Shown here piece after piece: positions 1-20,732 of a DNA stretch of 64,000 nucleotides. The notes below the pieces were generated by a model, which saw nothing but the letters and a program-made list of their open reading frames with translations, did not search any database and was not told the DNA's origin. The stretch is from Protea cynaroides (taxonomy: Eukaryota > Streptophyta > Magnoliopsida > Proteales > Proteaceae). The DNA lies in NCBI GenBank assembly GCA_028583415.1, contig CM053275.1, forward strand, positions 10,045,208 through 10,109,207, written 5' to 3'. Each line of letters opens with the position of its first letter. Position 1 is the first letter of the stretch. The position numbers and the translations under genes are program-made.

Positions 1-1080
1 GAATATTAAGAGAGAGAATATCTAATAATGATTGGATGAAATTTCGGACCCGGTGGCATGCTTTGTAAATATATTACGGAAGTTTTTTAAATATTATTAA
101 AGTATTAATAATTATTTTCCAAAAGTTTTAGAAGCCCTTATGATATTGAATTGATGGTTAAGATTCTCTGAATATGACAATCCCACAGGCTAGGTGGTGG
201 TAGTAATATTTCCATGCCCGTAGGTCGTTATGAGATATTGCTAAGTGAAGGGACTTGATTGGTATTAATTTATTATTCTGTGGATATATTAGTTATATCT
301 ATTGTGTACATAAGAGTAAATGTCTATAATTATGAATTAAAGGTGTTATTACAATCTTGGAGATATGTTAGCTTAAGGCAACTTAAGGAGATCACCTAAT
401 TGGATCCTACCTCTTATTATCTTTTGCCACACAGAGAATAAGTAATTAAGACATAACAAAAGGGGAGAGGGGAGAGAGACTCATAGTATTCTTCTCTCTC
501 TGCAGTTTCATTTTCTGTCTCTCCTCATGTCTCTCTACTTCATTGTCGAGGGGTTTTAGGTTAGGGTTTGAGAAACCCTAGTTGTGTGTGGAAGAACATC
601 CTTTTCAGTTGCATGCAAGAGTCGCTTGGCACTTGTCACGTGCTCCCTACAGCACTGAGTTAGGCAAGAGTTATGTTCCCTAGGAGCTACTGCACTTGTA
701 CATCAGGTAACTGTTGTCCCTACCTGTGTTATTTTAGAATGCTCTAATCCTACAGAAAGCAAGATTGAAAGGATTTTTGCAATCAAAAAATTTCAAAGGG
801 CATTGTTTTCTATCACCCACTAGTAAAAAAAACCCAGAAAGTCGCAAATCACAATGAAAAAATGCGAAGAAGGTAAACTTGAGTAAGAAATTTACTTCTG
901 AAATCTTTTAGGGACAGCACCCAAGATTTCTTTCTTGTTTCCAACCTCGATTTTTCTTTCTTTCCATGATGATTTGATTATTTGATACATTTTGGATATC
1001 AGGAGAATGTGATGCTTGTCTGGTACATCTGGCCATTTATCTAGGCTTTTTGGATGCTAACTGATTTCCTGCTCATGCAG
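1..1080. other. Left-edge intron or repeat sequence before the first visible NEK exon
   Basis: No kinase P-loop exon is visible here, so this is most likely intron of the NEK gene. Parts look retrotransposon-like: a self-complementary segment near 555-580 with TTAGGGTTTGAGAAACCCTA and a leader-like stretch to about 720. I could not find a partner repeat in the window, so this is only a suspicion. Confidence 0.35.
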
Positions 1081-9246
<8,166 letters not shown>

Positions 9247-10317
9247 CAGGAAGATTAAGAAATTTCCAAGGTTACATGCTTCAAATTTGGGAATCAAGTT
9301 GTCAAGCAGATTGATTCTGTTTTCCTATTATCCTGAGCTTGAGTCTGTTGGCTCAAAGGCCCAAACACTGTAAATGATCCTTATCTTGTGTTTAAGTGCC
9401 TCTGCAGTCTAGTAAGTCTGTTTAAACCTATGTGAAAGTAGAAAACAACTAAGCATGAAAAAGCCTGATATATGTCAGATCCAAAACCAATGAAGGAGCT
9501 AAGCTATTCCTTGATCTCATCTAACCAAACGAGAAAGATCATATCCAAAACTAAAATTCCCATCAAACTATGAACTCAACATTAATTTCTGTTGCCTTCC
9601 ATCTGGATGCAGTGGATCCAGGTTAAAAAAAGAGGGTTTAGGGCAATATGAGGGGGAATCTTCCACAAGCACATCAATGGGGTTGTGGGAAATGGAATAA
9701 TAATCAATGGGGGGTCTACATGGTCAGAGAAAAAAATATAAATTTGAGAGTTTATAAGGATTTCATGTTAATGAATGTATAACTATCTTAAATTTTTATC
9801 AAATATGATATTAAAAACTTCAAATGAAAATTTTATTTTTATTCTTAAATTCCAAAGTATTTGTTGTAAAAATGTAGTTACATTTAACATAAATAAATTT
9901 GGAATTTTTTGGAATTAATTATACAATTCTGTTTGGGGACGAGTTGAAAAAGATAAATAAGATACTACTGGCCTGACTCACCCGAGTTAAGTCGGAAAAA
10001 CCTGATTCTCCTTCCACCTATTGCCGGGAACTTCATCCTTCACTGTTGGGATTTTTCATTCTGGTGAGGGGGGATTGGATGCGGATCCATTGCGGGGAAC
10101 TTCATCCTTCACCGTTGGGATTTTTCATTCTGAGTGTTACGCTTGCAAAAAGCTACGAAGCCCTCGATTGGTTGTGAAAGTGTGAACCCGCCTAAAAACC
10201 ATTTCATTTTTCGAATATTTCACATGGGTTTGTTATCGTAGATACTACAACCCAATCTATCCTGGTCTCTCCAGTCTCGCTCGCTTTGGATGCTGCGATA
10301 GAATTATAGAAAGAGCA
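9247..10317. other. NEK 3' UTR and spacer to the oxygenase gene
   Basis: Holds the NEK 3' UTR (probably to about 9,450), then AT-rich spacer without ORFs. The part next to the oxygenase gene carries a direct repeat of about 43 bp (see 10021-10131) and is the likely promoter and 5' UTR of that gene. Confidence 0.6.
10021..10131. repeat. Two-copy tandem repeat upstream of the oxygenase gene
   Basis: A block of about 43 bp, starting TTGCCGGGAACTTCATCCTT at 10021 and TTGCGGGGAACTTCATCCTT at 10089, is repeated with a 68-bp period and very few differences. It lies about 190-300 bp before the start codon. Confidence 0.8.
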
Positions 10318-12750
10318 ATGGAAGCTGATGCAGAAATTCTGGAACCATTCCATCTTCATTTCTCAGATCTCATGCGGTTGTCTTCCTCTTCTTCTTCTTC
10401 TTTGACCGAGTTTGAAAGGCTCGATTCTATCTCGAGAACTATAATGGAAACCCTAGGACCCAACGGTCCCGGTCTTCTGGCTGTAACTGGAGTCCCTAAA
10501 GCTTCTCAGTTCCGTCTTTCTCTCCTTCCACTCGCCCGGAAGCTTGCGTTACTCAGTAACGACGATCGTCGCAGGATACTCAAGGTAACTCTCTCCGATT
10601 TCTTTTGTCTACTTGTTCATATGCTGTTTAGTTCAACATTTTATTAAAATTGTTGATTACTGGTTACTGTCTCAACGATTGAACCTCTTTTCCATTCGAA
10701 TTAGTCCAGAACTGGAAGAAGAAAAAATAAATAAATAAAAAGAAGATTTAATTTCGAATTTTTGCCGTCGATAATGACCAATGATTATAAACTGGATTCT
10801 CCATGTAGATTAACATTTTCTGTAACCTTAAGAAAGAAGAGGACTTAGCTGACATTACTTTGTGGCATGGATTTGGATTTGGTACAACCACTCCAGGCAT
10901 TATCAGTCCTGCTCCATATGCGTGCTTCCACCTCAGCAGATTCCAGAAACAAGAAAAGTGATGAGAGTTTATGGTTTCAGGTTTTAAAATAATTCATTAA
11001 TGATCTATAGATCTCTACCATTTCATGGTTTTCAATTTTGTTTTCTGGGTGTTTGTGTGAGGTTAGTGTTAAGTCGTTTTTTACTTTTCAAACTAGCTTT
11101 TATTTTTGAATTTTAGTTAGGTTGGGAACGGTAAGCATGGACATCCAGATGCTTTTGTACATATGCTTGCACTTCTTTTTTGACAAGTTAATGAAATACC
11201 TGAATTTCAAAGCACGAGTGCGAGTATGTGAATTTCAAACTTAGACTCCAGTTTGCAAATCTTGAACCTTTGTACTCTGCTACATTTGGTGATCTGCGAG
11301 AAAACTCCATTCTGCTTATATCTTCAGTCTCTTCCTTCCTACTTTTTACCTAATTAACTAATTAAAGTTTTCTCCCTAGAGTGAGCTGTACCTAAAAATC
11401 TTACAACAATTAGTGTTATCATTCTTTTATCTACTTCATATCCTAAAAAGGTAATCCCGATACTTCAAATACCTTTGTGCACCTTTTATTTTCTGGCTTA
11501 CAAGTTCCAATGATATATCGAGTTTATATTTTCTAGATGAACATACATTTGCTTTTGATTGTATGTTGAATTTTTACGTTATTTGAAGTGGTTACTGGAT
11601 GAATTTTCAATCTCGAAAAATATGTTCCATAATGAAATTCCAGGACCATGGCTTAGGAAGTGATGTTCCTCTGAAGAATCTGGACAGAAGTGTCTCATCT
11701 TTTGCATTACAACTGAAATATGTACATAATCAAAGTCCAGAGCTCACTTCTGGTGGGTCAAACCATGGGGATGAAAGCAGTCACTTTATGGAGGGGGAAA
11801 ACCCGAACCTGGCTTCATTGGAGGAGTTTCAGGAAAATGAATTTAAGAATCTGGGAAGCAGTTTTAAGGAGCTTGGATTATGCATGATGGAACTTGGGCT
11901 CTGCTTAGCGCAGGTATGCGATAAGGCCCTTGGTGGTCAAGAGCTAGAGCAGAGTATACTGGAGTCTTGCATTGCAAAAGGGCGTCTTATACACTATCAT
12001 TCAGTTCTGGATAACCTTATTATTAAAGAAGTTAGTAGAACAAGAGGATCTAGTAAGCGGCCAGCTAATTATCAGTTGCAACTCAACTGTGGAGCCAGAA
12101 AAGCAGATTACTGCTTTAAGGAAGCACAAAAACCAACAGAAGGCCCGAACTCTGAAGGAAAGGAAAGATCCTGCAGAACTTCACTTTCCAACTTGTGGCA
12201 ACAGTGGCATTATGACTATGGAATTTTCACTGTTTTGACATCTCCGATGTTTCTCTCTCAATGCCGTTCACCTGTAATCGAGTGTCCTTCGCCCAGTGGG
12301 CACACATATTTGCAAATATGTGACCCCAACAAGAATAACATCCTTCTGGTAAAATCACCTCCTGAAAGTTTCATTATTCAGGTTGGCGAATCAGCTGATA
12401 TCTTATCAAAAGGGAAGCTTCGTTCAACCCTTCATTCCGTTTGCAGGCCAATAAAACAAGATAATTTAAGCAGGGAGACCTTTGTTGTTTTTATGCAACC
12501 AGCATGGAGCAAAACTTTCTCAATCGCTGGATACCCTGCTGAAAACTTGGGATCATCTAGCCATTCTTCTGGTTCTTGTGGGGAGGAAGTCCATGTTGCT
12601 GAGCAGGAAACCCAGAAACCATATCAACAGATCCATAAAGTAATTCCACCGCTGCAGAAACGCTTGAAGGATGGGATGACATTTGCTGAGTTTTCACGTG
12701 AAACTACCAAACAGTACTATGGTGGCAAAGGACTGCAGTCCAATACATAG
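10318..12750 (+). CDS. 2-oxoglutarate/Fe(II)-dependent oxygenase superfamily protein
   Basis: Two exons: 10318-10584 (ending CTCAAG before GTAACT) and 11644-12750 (after ATTCCAG), 457 residues. The fold family (isopenicillin N synthase-like) binds Fe(II) with HxD...H and oxoglutarate with a following Arg. Here HYD is visible (His278, Asp280, in WQQWHYDYG), a distal His353 in TLHSVCRP, and Arg366 in SRETF as RxT instead of the usual RxS, 13 residues after the His. The N-terminal half (FHLHFSDLM, GPGLLAVTGVP) fits the usual non-haem dioxygenase start. A long insert between about 225 and 265 is poor in recognisable motifs. The substrate cannot be told from sequence. The start is the first ATG in frame with a good coding exon. 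Confidence 0.8.
10585..11643 (+). other. Intron of the oxygenase gene
   Basis: GT-AG intron of 1,059 bp with no further exon that fits. It contains only AT-rich sequence and short broken frames. Confidence 0.7.
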
Positions 12751-13462
12751 GGAGGTCCTTTGACACTATTTTAAGTACAGATCAACTCTGGTATGACACC
12801 TCTGTGGAGGTATAATTCTCCAAAATTCATATGCTTCAGAAATTTTCTTTTGGCCAGATACAATTGTTCAAATATCTGTGTTTAACAAGTACCCTTACAA
12901 GTTTTATGTGTTCAGTTGTCAGCTGCCTTATCATTCTCTACCTGACAATCTTTAAAGCTGAGCAACAAAAAATTGTACAAACATCCATAGCAAAATCAGG
13001 ACGTTATACTTCAAATACAATCTTGAAACCATGAATTGAATACAGTCAGCAATTTTGAGCAGATTCTACTTCAATTACTTTGTAATCTAAACAGGTAGAA
13101 AGCTTGCATCAGTCTGTCCACACTGTTTCTCTACTTTTATGTGTCATGGATTTTTATCATTGTAGTTGTAAGAGATGAGCCGTCAGTATCTATTCCCTTC
13201 AGGCTGGAGTGAAACCAATGAAAACTGTCAGAATCTGTTCCCTTGGTGCTGCACTCACAAATGGTGGAAAATAACCGAAAATTAGAGTTTGCTAAAAGCT
13301 GCCAATAACTGAAACCCAATGCAGCAATTAACGGCAACCCATGTTGAATCTTGAAATTGTTTTTCAGGACGCATATAACAATTATATATATATATATATA
13401 TAGACAATGCAAGTGATCGCTTTCTTAATCATAGCCAAGTTGTCTATATTTTGGGTTAGAAC
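12751..13462. other. Convergent intergenic region (3' UTRs) with (AT)n
   Basis: Holds the 3' ends of the oxygenase gene (+) and the IQD gene (-), plus a short AT dinucleotide run at 13383-13402. No gene is seen. Confidence 0.6.
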
Positions 13463-15020
13463 TTAGAAACTGACCTCATTTGCAGCAAGAGATCTGCAGT
13501 AACTGGTATTTGTTAGCATTGTACTGGTCGAACAACACTCACTATCCTTGAGTGACACACTGGATTTATCAAGCTTGATTGACCATGGATGTTGGTAGCC
13601 ATGAATAGTGTGTCCCACATGTGAAGATGAACGCTGCATCCGCATCCCTTGAGGAATATTACGTCCTTCCATTGTTGATCTCCGACTGCTAAGTTGCCTC
13701 TCGTACGATTCAGAACGTTGCTTCGGTGCACTTTGTGAACGCGCTTTTGCCCTGGACGATTCTGTGTTGGCCATATAATTTGGATGGAATGGGTAATCAA
13801 TGGACACAAAGTCTGCAAACTCGTTTGGTAGGAAAGCAAAAGAAGCTCTTGTTGGAGGCTCCAGTTTCGATATGGCAGAGTAGCACTGTGGACTGCTCTG
13901 TGCAGTAATGAAGGAATACTCCTCAAAATGGCCACTGCAGGTTCTTGGGCTGATCTCAGTCAATGCTGATGGAGCAGGTGAATTCTGGAGTTGGGCTTGC
14001 TTTGAGTTCACATCATTACTTGGATAATATGCAGAGAATCTTGGATCTCCTCGTTCTTGTGATTGGTTTGAGTAGCTATTCCTGCCCTTTGAACTTCCCC
14101 TTGGTTGGCTAAAATCCATCTCTTCGATATTAATGTTCTCCATGCCTCTATCTACCTGCAACACGTATAGATAGCCGAATTCTAGATGATTTGTTGACCC
14201 TTTTTTTTTCTTTAAATGTTGGAAAATTGTTGCAGGAGGGGTCACTTACGCTACATGCTCGTTTAAGTCGGATGTCCTGTGAAGACTTTCTGTGAACTGA
14301 TTGCCTCTGGGTAATGGGTTGTGCTTCCTCGGCCATTCGGAGCCGCTGGGCCTGAGCTCTTTCCTGAACTGTAACCAATGCCTGCATGCACCGGAGAATA
14401 GCAGTGGCCTGTTTCCTCACCAGTTGACCCCTCACCAGCGCCTGCAACTTAACCAATCCTTTCAATGCACATAATGCTCTCTTTGCCTGTCAACAACACT
14501 GAGAAGCGGTTACTTCTTTCTTCTCATTCCTTCATCTGCAATCTTATGTAGTACCCTTCTTTTTACGAAATTATAAAACAGAGCATAATGAGATGTAAAT
14601 GATTTTGCGTACCAGGTAAGAACGGAAGGCAGCTTGAATCTTGAGGGCAGCGGCCTCTTCAACCTCAATGGATTTGGTCGGGGCACCAGCATTGGTTAAT
14701 CGGATCACAGCAGCCGTAGCTGCTGCCACAGCCATGGCATGCTGGTTCTGCACATTTCCAGCTTCCACCAGTGCATCGGTATGTGCAGCCGATGCACTAG
14801 CGTAAACCGTGTCGGTGGAATTCAAATCCTTGGTTGTTGTATCCATGGCCGACGATCTTCTGAAACTCCATCTTCGTTTCTCCTTGGGAGTAGCAGGTGG
14901 AATTATGATGGGTGTTGTTGGATTCTCAGTTGGAATTGAGGAGGGCTGAGTGTTAACATTCTCGTGTTCTTTCTTCCCACTGGTCAAGAAGCTTTTGATC
15001 CATTTGCTAGTCTTCCTCAT
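13463..15020 (-). CDS. IQ67-domain (IQD) calmodulin-binding protein
   Basis: IQD proteins are plant calmodulin-binding scaffolds on microtubules, plasma membrane or nucleus. Three exons on minus: 15020-14613, 14486-14250, 14155-13463; all junctions are phase 0, giving 445 residues. The IQ67 core spans the first junction: AALKIQAAFRSYL, then AKRALCALKGLVKLQALVRG and QATAILRCMQALVTVQERA, about residues 122-190. The intron between the first two IQ segments is at the position typical for the family. The N-terminus MRKTSKWIKSFLTSGKK is basic, and the C-terminal part has the family blocks FAFLPNEFADF-like, SAPKQR and MQRSSSHVG. A second in-frame ATG nine bases upstream (15029) is possible; I chose 15020 because IQD proteins start with M-x-K. 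It converges on the oxygenase gene with about 700 bp between stops. Confidence 0.93.
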
Positions 15021-16272
15021 CTCTATCAAACTCTCTTAAGAATCCATAGCAACCCAGAGACAACAAAACAAGAGGGAACGAAGCAAGATCTGATCAATTG
15101 ATCTGTGTTGGGTAAGTAGTTAATATTTTCAAGGCTGATTTTATTCTCTGCTAGATTCTTCACTCGCTCTTTTTGACTGGGTTCTCCTTGTGTTAAGGGC
15201 TGAAATGAAGAAACGCGGAAGAAAATCAAGTTTGGTAACGTGGGAGGAAAAGGGTATTGTTAACATAAAACCCGTGTACAAGACTGTCTGAGTGGTCTCC
15301 GGGTAGTGGTGGGGTATCAGAATATAGACGGCCATCCATTGACTGACTATAAGGGAGCAATGATCTATCAAACTCTTTTAAGGGCTCATGCCTCATGCCA
15401 AGTTGGATAGATTTGGGAACCACAGTATTACTTGGTGAGGCCAAGGTGCGACCCTGGGTGGTGCATGGTCCAAAAGCAAAAGTTAGGAACCCATTTGAAA
15501 CAAATTATGTGGTTGGGGTTGGGCTCTGGCTTTATGGACTTTTAACAAGTGGGCATTTAATGAGAAAGAGGATAAGGACAGTATTGGTTTACATGACGAG
15601 ATCTGGATCTAGTCCAATAAGGAGGAGAAAACTCATATATCTGTCACTCTGTCAGTGTTAAGACACGTGACAGTAAGACAGTGTTGATTAATTCATTTTA
15701 TAACGGGGAGGGTAACCATGTGAAGGTGAGGATCCTGACTCGGACGAACCCAAGTCAACAAACGTCAAACCTTCACGTTGGCAGTCACATGGGTTCTCTC
15801 TCTCTTTCTTAATCTTAACCGAGTGAGCTTTATAAGATTCTTATGAATAGAAACAGACAAAACAGTGACTCATAATTGAGCTGTTTATACATGATTCGGT
15901 TAATCTTCAATAAAACAAAAGGATGTCCAGATGTACAGTAACCTGGAAATGGGTCCTCGAGAGGTCAGTCATCACAAAGGAAAAAATAAATTATTTATTG
16001 TAGTGATCTCTAGATTCTCTACATCTCTGCAAATCTGGATAGCCTCGCACATGGATTTGCTATTACTTCTGTTTTTCCTGTGGCCACAGGCCCACATTCT
16101 CTGTAAACATTCTATTATTCGATAAATTATATAATAAGAATATTTAATTTTGATTACTAACTCCATAATTTGGATTCAGCAAGAGTACATTAATTTGAAA
16201 TTTCTACTAAAATAAAACCATTTATTTTTTTATTTTTTTAAAAATATTATCAGTAGAAACCCAAGGAATCGT
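15021..16272. other. IQD promoter side and spacer
   Basis: The first 200-300 bp should be the 5' UTR and promoter of the minus-strand IQD gene. The rest is AT-rich spacer with no supported coding frame and no repeat partner in the window. Confidence 0.5.
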
Positions 16273-16281
16273 AATTTAATA

Positions 16282-17020
16282 GGGTAATTTACACCAGAGG
16301 TACCCGACGTTATGAGAAATCATACCAGAGGTACCTCACCTTTCAAATATCATACCAGAGGTATCTCTTTGCATATTTTCAACATTAACCCTATTTAATG
16401 TTGGCATCCTCTAAGTTAACCATTAGATCTACTACAAATTTTCAGGGACTAATCATTTTTGTTGAACTATTCTTATTTGGTGTTTGATCGTTGGTAAACC
16501 CGTCGAAAAAATAGTAAGTTGGGGTGCGGATTTTCACGGGAGGTGTGTACCATAGTCGAGATTTGTGACTTGGTGATGAGCAACCGCCGGTGTAATTGAG
16601 ACAACAATGAGCACATGGGAATTCGAGTGGTGAGTCATTGCGACAACGGGATGGTAAGAGAGTGAACCAAATGGGACCAAGAAAGTTATGCTAAACAAAG
16701 GTAAATTTGGAAGTACAAAAATAGACCGCCAGTATAATTGAGACAACAATGAGCACATGGGAATCCCAGTGGTGAGTCGTTGCGGCAACGGGATGGTGAG
16801 AGAGTGAATCAAAGGGGACCAAGAAAGTTATGCTAAACAAGAGTAAATTTGGAAATACAAAAATAGAAAGTACCCCAAGTGTAATATTTTTGAAACGTGA
16901 GGTACCTTTACTCTAGTATAATTTCTCAAAATGTCAGGTACCTCTGGTATGATTTTTAAAACATGAAGTACCTCTGGTATAATTTCTCAAAACATCAAGT
17001 ATTTGTATTGTAATTTACCC
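16282..17020. mobile_element. Mutator-type MITE with perfect 9-bp target duplication
   Basis: Ends GGGTAATTTACA and TGTAATTTACCC are inverted repeats. The flanks AATTTAATA at 16273-16281 and 17021-17029 are identical, the 9-bp target duplication expected of Mutator-like elements. The inverted ends extend inward with three or more sub-repeats of ACCAGAGGTACC spaced about 30 bp apart. The middle is a tandem duplication of 142 bp (about 16575-16860). There is no transposase, so it must be mobilised in trans if at all. Confidence 0.85.
16575..16860. repeat. 142-bp tandem duplication inside the Mutator-type MITE
   Basis: Two copies with period 142 bp share ATTGAGACAACAATGAGCAC and AGAAAGTTATGCTAAACAA. 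Differences are single bases. Confidence 0.8.
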
Positions 17021-17029
17021 AATTTAATA

Positions 17030-18807
17030 TTGTATGAGATCTGGATCAGCCGATCTGATGTTATTTTCTTTTTGTAACGTGTATCAATCAATCGTGGAAA
17101 TCAGTTGTCACATATCAACCAATTATGGTTTATCGAAAAAAAAAAAAAAAAAAAAACCCCGATATAAACAAAATCAACCCAATCCAAATTCCAAACCAAT
17201 ATCAGCCAGTTCAGACCGAGGCTGATCTGAACAATCTTAAAGTTCTCTCATGAAAACCATAGGATGTTATTCATGAAACTATATCCACCTAGCCAAGGAT
17301 GACATCTCATGCCAGCCACGTTATTAAATTTTTCTTAAATCTGTTCTTGAAGTTTATTAGTGGGAGAGTAGGGACCAATTGATATAACAGTACAATAAAT
17401 AAATTGAGATCAATAATTGTTAAGGGATGCATTCTGATACCTGAATGCCATTTAGTCTTTCTCAAGAGAATTTTAAAAGAAAAAAAAAAAAAACAAATTA
17501 GATTGTTGAAATCCATTCATTGGATGGTTAGAACTGTAAGAGTAGACAAAAGCTGTGGGTTAAAAACAAACCCTAATTATACAGGGTTCTTAAAACACAA
17601 TGAGAATACAAACTAATCAATAAATAAATACATATCTATGTACTGAAGAACAGTTCCTTGTTGATGTAAATCCAAGCTTTGGCCCCAAGTCTTCTATAGT
17701 CTTATCAAATTCTTCTTATTGTCTTTGTATATTAGAGTAAATAGAAGAATATAACAACTAGAGTTGCAAGATTCAAAACTTGACATTTATAATATTATCC
17801 CAAATCCTGGTCCATCCCCATAATAGACCAGGTTGGTTTATCTTTAACCCGTAACGAACCTGACTAAACCGATCATACAGGCAATGCAAACTCCCATTAG
17901 TCAACAAGCTCAGTAATTAATTGAGTCCACAATTAAATGACATCTTACAGTCTCGCACAATTAGAAACACTATATTGCATCTACTGAACCATTAACAAAA
18001 GTCCGGAATTGAGACGATGGGTTGTGCTTGATTACAATTTTAAGCCTTCATTTATAAATTTATTTAAATTTATTTGTTTTTTCCAACTCTTTTTTTTTTT
18101 GGATGATTAAATTTTTTTTCCAACTTTGTCTTCATTTACAGCAGTGAATGTGATTCTACTAAGATATCCTCATATATTTATTTTCAGATGCATCCCTTAC
18201 GAGTAGTTTTAAGAGGGTAGATGGTGACTTGTTATGTTTGGATAAATAAGAGACCCTTGTTACACTAATAATTCCCCTTATAATTTACATTAAAATTTTC
18301 CTATTTTTTTAAAAATGATTTTTGTTTTTTATATTTTTACATTATGTAAACAATAGAAAACCTTATTTTATAAGAAAATTTTGCTTTACCACCTATTTAC
18401 TTGAAAACAAATGGAGCCAAGGAGTTCATCATAGTTGGGACTCTACATAATGGGCTTAGTTTTCATTTTTAGTAATCTATGAGGAAAAATAATTCTTTGA
18501 AAAAAAAGAGTAAATGTTTTTCTAATCAATCGATCATAAGAAATTCCATCATTCCATAGTCTGAATCATAGTTTAAATTCTCAGTATTGCTGTATTGAAC
18601 ACAGCATCAATCATGTCCAAAATTAATCCTCTTCCTTAAATAAATATCATCATTGAATAGAAAGTAGCCTATGACTTTAGCATATTCAATTTTTTCTCCA
18701 TCTTCAAAAAAATTAATAATAATAAAAAAAAACTTGTGAAACACATTGTCTACGTGGCTTGTTCATGGAGAATTTTTTCCTTTTTTCCGTATCATGCACG
18801 TGAATAC
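17030..18807. other. AT-rich spacer
   Basis: I see poly-A/T runs (17135-17156, 17479-17492) but no gene, no splice-bounded exon and no repeat pair. Confidence 0.5.
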
Positions 18808-19027
18808 TTATCCACATCCTCTTCTCCCAGAGATTCGGGAGGAGAGGGGGCGGCCCCGTTAGGTGGCTGAGACCTGGGGCTCGGGTGAATCCAAACTAAC
18901 AAGTTGAGCCGACAAAGGGGTGTCGACTAGAATGGAGGGCTCAGATTCACCCGAGCCCTTGGTGTCAGCCATCTAACGGGGCCGCCACCTCTCCTCCCGA
19001 ACCTCTAGGAGGAGAAGATTTGGATAC
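18808..19027. mobile_element. Palindromic MITE, family copy A
   Basis: A 220-bp sequence whose halves are inverted copies: left CCCAGAGATTCGGGAGGAG and GGCGGCCCCGTTAGGTGGCT pair with right AGCCATCTAACGGGGCCGCC and CTCCTCCCGAACCTCTAGG. The centre carries GAGCCGACA...TGTCGAC. It belongs to the same family as 29363-29597, 30684-30926 and 34566-34798. No target duplication is visible for this copy, so its ends are approximate. Confidence 0.85.
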
Positions 19028-20540
19028 CAAAACTAAATGGCATCTCTTTACTTCGTTATACGATGTGGTTTTTTGGTCAAATCGCATCCATTCAGATGTG
19101 AATTCAACTATCACCAATAGAGATGACGATACATCACAAGGTGGTGAAGTGTCATGTTTAGATGTCGTAGAGTAAAAATATGAGAATAGTTTATCTCCAT
19201 GTACTTATATCCTTTTTGGGATTCCATCACTATCCATATGTGATGGGTCCCACACCACATCAACGATGATGGAATTCCATAGAAAATACATATACATACA
19301 GGTGATCTGAACTCAAAAATATCAACACGTGCACAAGACTCGACTACAGAAAAAGTGCATCAATAAACAATCATTCCAAAGGACATCATCCAATGGTGTT
19401 GGGGTGTCAATGGATGATACGACTCAAGGCATGGGGGAAAAATTCGTGTCATGTTGTCCAGTTTGTTTAGTTGTGATCAAACAATTGGAGTTCATTAGGC
19501 GCACATACTGATGTATTGGTATGCACACCAGGTGAATTTCAACAATTAGATCATGGTTGGATACCGTACAACGATAGGATACCATATAAGTCCCAATACA
19601 GGGGTAGAGGGCTAGGCTAGTTTGGCAACTAACTTAGACACATAGGAGCAATAGGCTAAGGACAAGACCCGTCGTGTATGTAATATCCCTCATCATTCAA
19701 TCAATATGTATATGGTTTTTATACCATATGAAATGCGGTTTTTATCTGGTTTGGACTTTGGTTTCTAATTTGTTATAAAATATGGTTCTAATTCGATACA
19801 AAATGCAATACTAATTCCGTATGAAATACGTACAGTTCTACTGCAATGTGGACTGTTTAAGTTCCTGTGTCATAGACAGTATGACTGTGTGACCTGATAT
19901 ATAACGGTAAATGATATCTAAACAGTATACAATATAAATTGTATACAAATTGATATTTAAACAGTATATACCACAGGTATATTGGCATGAACCATTAATT
20001 AAGGCCATAATATCCTATAAGATCATCTCAACTATCTTCATAATAACCAACAAGTAACCCTTCTTAATTAAGTCCCCTAGATAGATGATCATTCAATCTT
20101 TGTCACCAAATGAGAGTTTCCATAAGGAAACAAAGAAAGGAAGATGGGCATCCTTAATCTCATTCAATCTTGGAAGAAACATCAACTAATCCTTGAGTGT
20201 GAAAGGTGAAATCTGGACCGATTGTTCAATCGAGTAGGAGACCTGCGCTACAGTGAACTAGAACTAGGCAAAAGAGAGGGTCGGATATGAGTTCGTGGGT
20301 GACTTTCTGATGCCTAAGTCAGAAATCTTAGCAATAGTAATAGATGCTAGAAGTAAAAGAGTAATAAATACCTACCTATTTATAATTTCTTTATATTTGG
20401 TTGTGTCTTGCATTGAAGGGTTATCGCTATGGGGATTCATCCCCTGGCAGGACCCTATTACCTCTGACCTAATTCCCCAATGCACTGCCTCCACTGGTCA
20501 TCCACCTATTGGTGAATTGTTTTTATGTATATCAAATGCG
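19028..20540. other. Spacer without recognised genes
   Basis: Contains a stretch with many near-repeats of ATATGGTTTTTAT and ATACAATATAAATTG (19690-19990), perhaps an old element, but no ends can be fixed. No coding frame is supported. Confidence 0.4.
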
Positions 20541-20660
20541 TGAGGGCAGACCTTGGCGCAATGAGAAAGTTACCCCATTGTGACCTAGTGGTCATGGGTT
20601 CAAATATGAAAATAGTCTCTCCCTAAAACAAGATAAGACTATACATTAGCCCTTTTTAGA
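20541..20660 (+). mobile_element. Au-type SINE remnant (tRNA-derived)
   Basis: The string GACCTTGGCGCAATGAGAAAG resembles the A-box half, and TTGTGACCTAGTGGTCATGG followed by GTTCAAAT is the B-box half of plant Au SINEs (known consensus: GCGCAGCTGGTAA... TTGTGACC...AGGTCACGGGTTC). AAATAGTCTCT matches the AACAGCCTCT that follows in Au. The 3' end fades into the 42-bp repeat at 20649. Confidence 0.6.
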
Positions 20661-20732
20661 TTCGAAGAATTGCATTACATACATAGCCCTTTTTAGATTC
20701 GAAGAATTGCATTACATACATAGCCTTAGATT
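20649..20732. repeat. 42-bp tandem repeat, two copies
   Basis: AGCCCTTTTTAGATTCGAAG followed by AATTGCATTACATACAT occurs twice head to tail and starts a third time. It abuts the SINE tail. Confidence 0.8.

Noticed and set aside
18808..19027. Palindrome as a microRNA precursor gene
   Set aside because: Multi-copy with target duplications in sister copies, so it is a transposon; a microRNA role would need small-RNA data.
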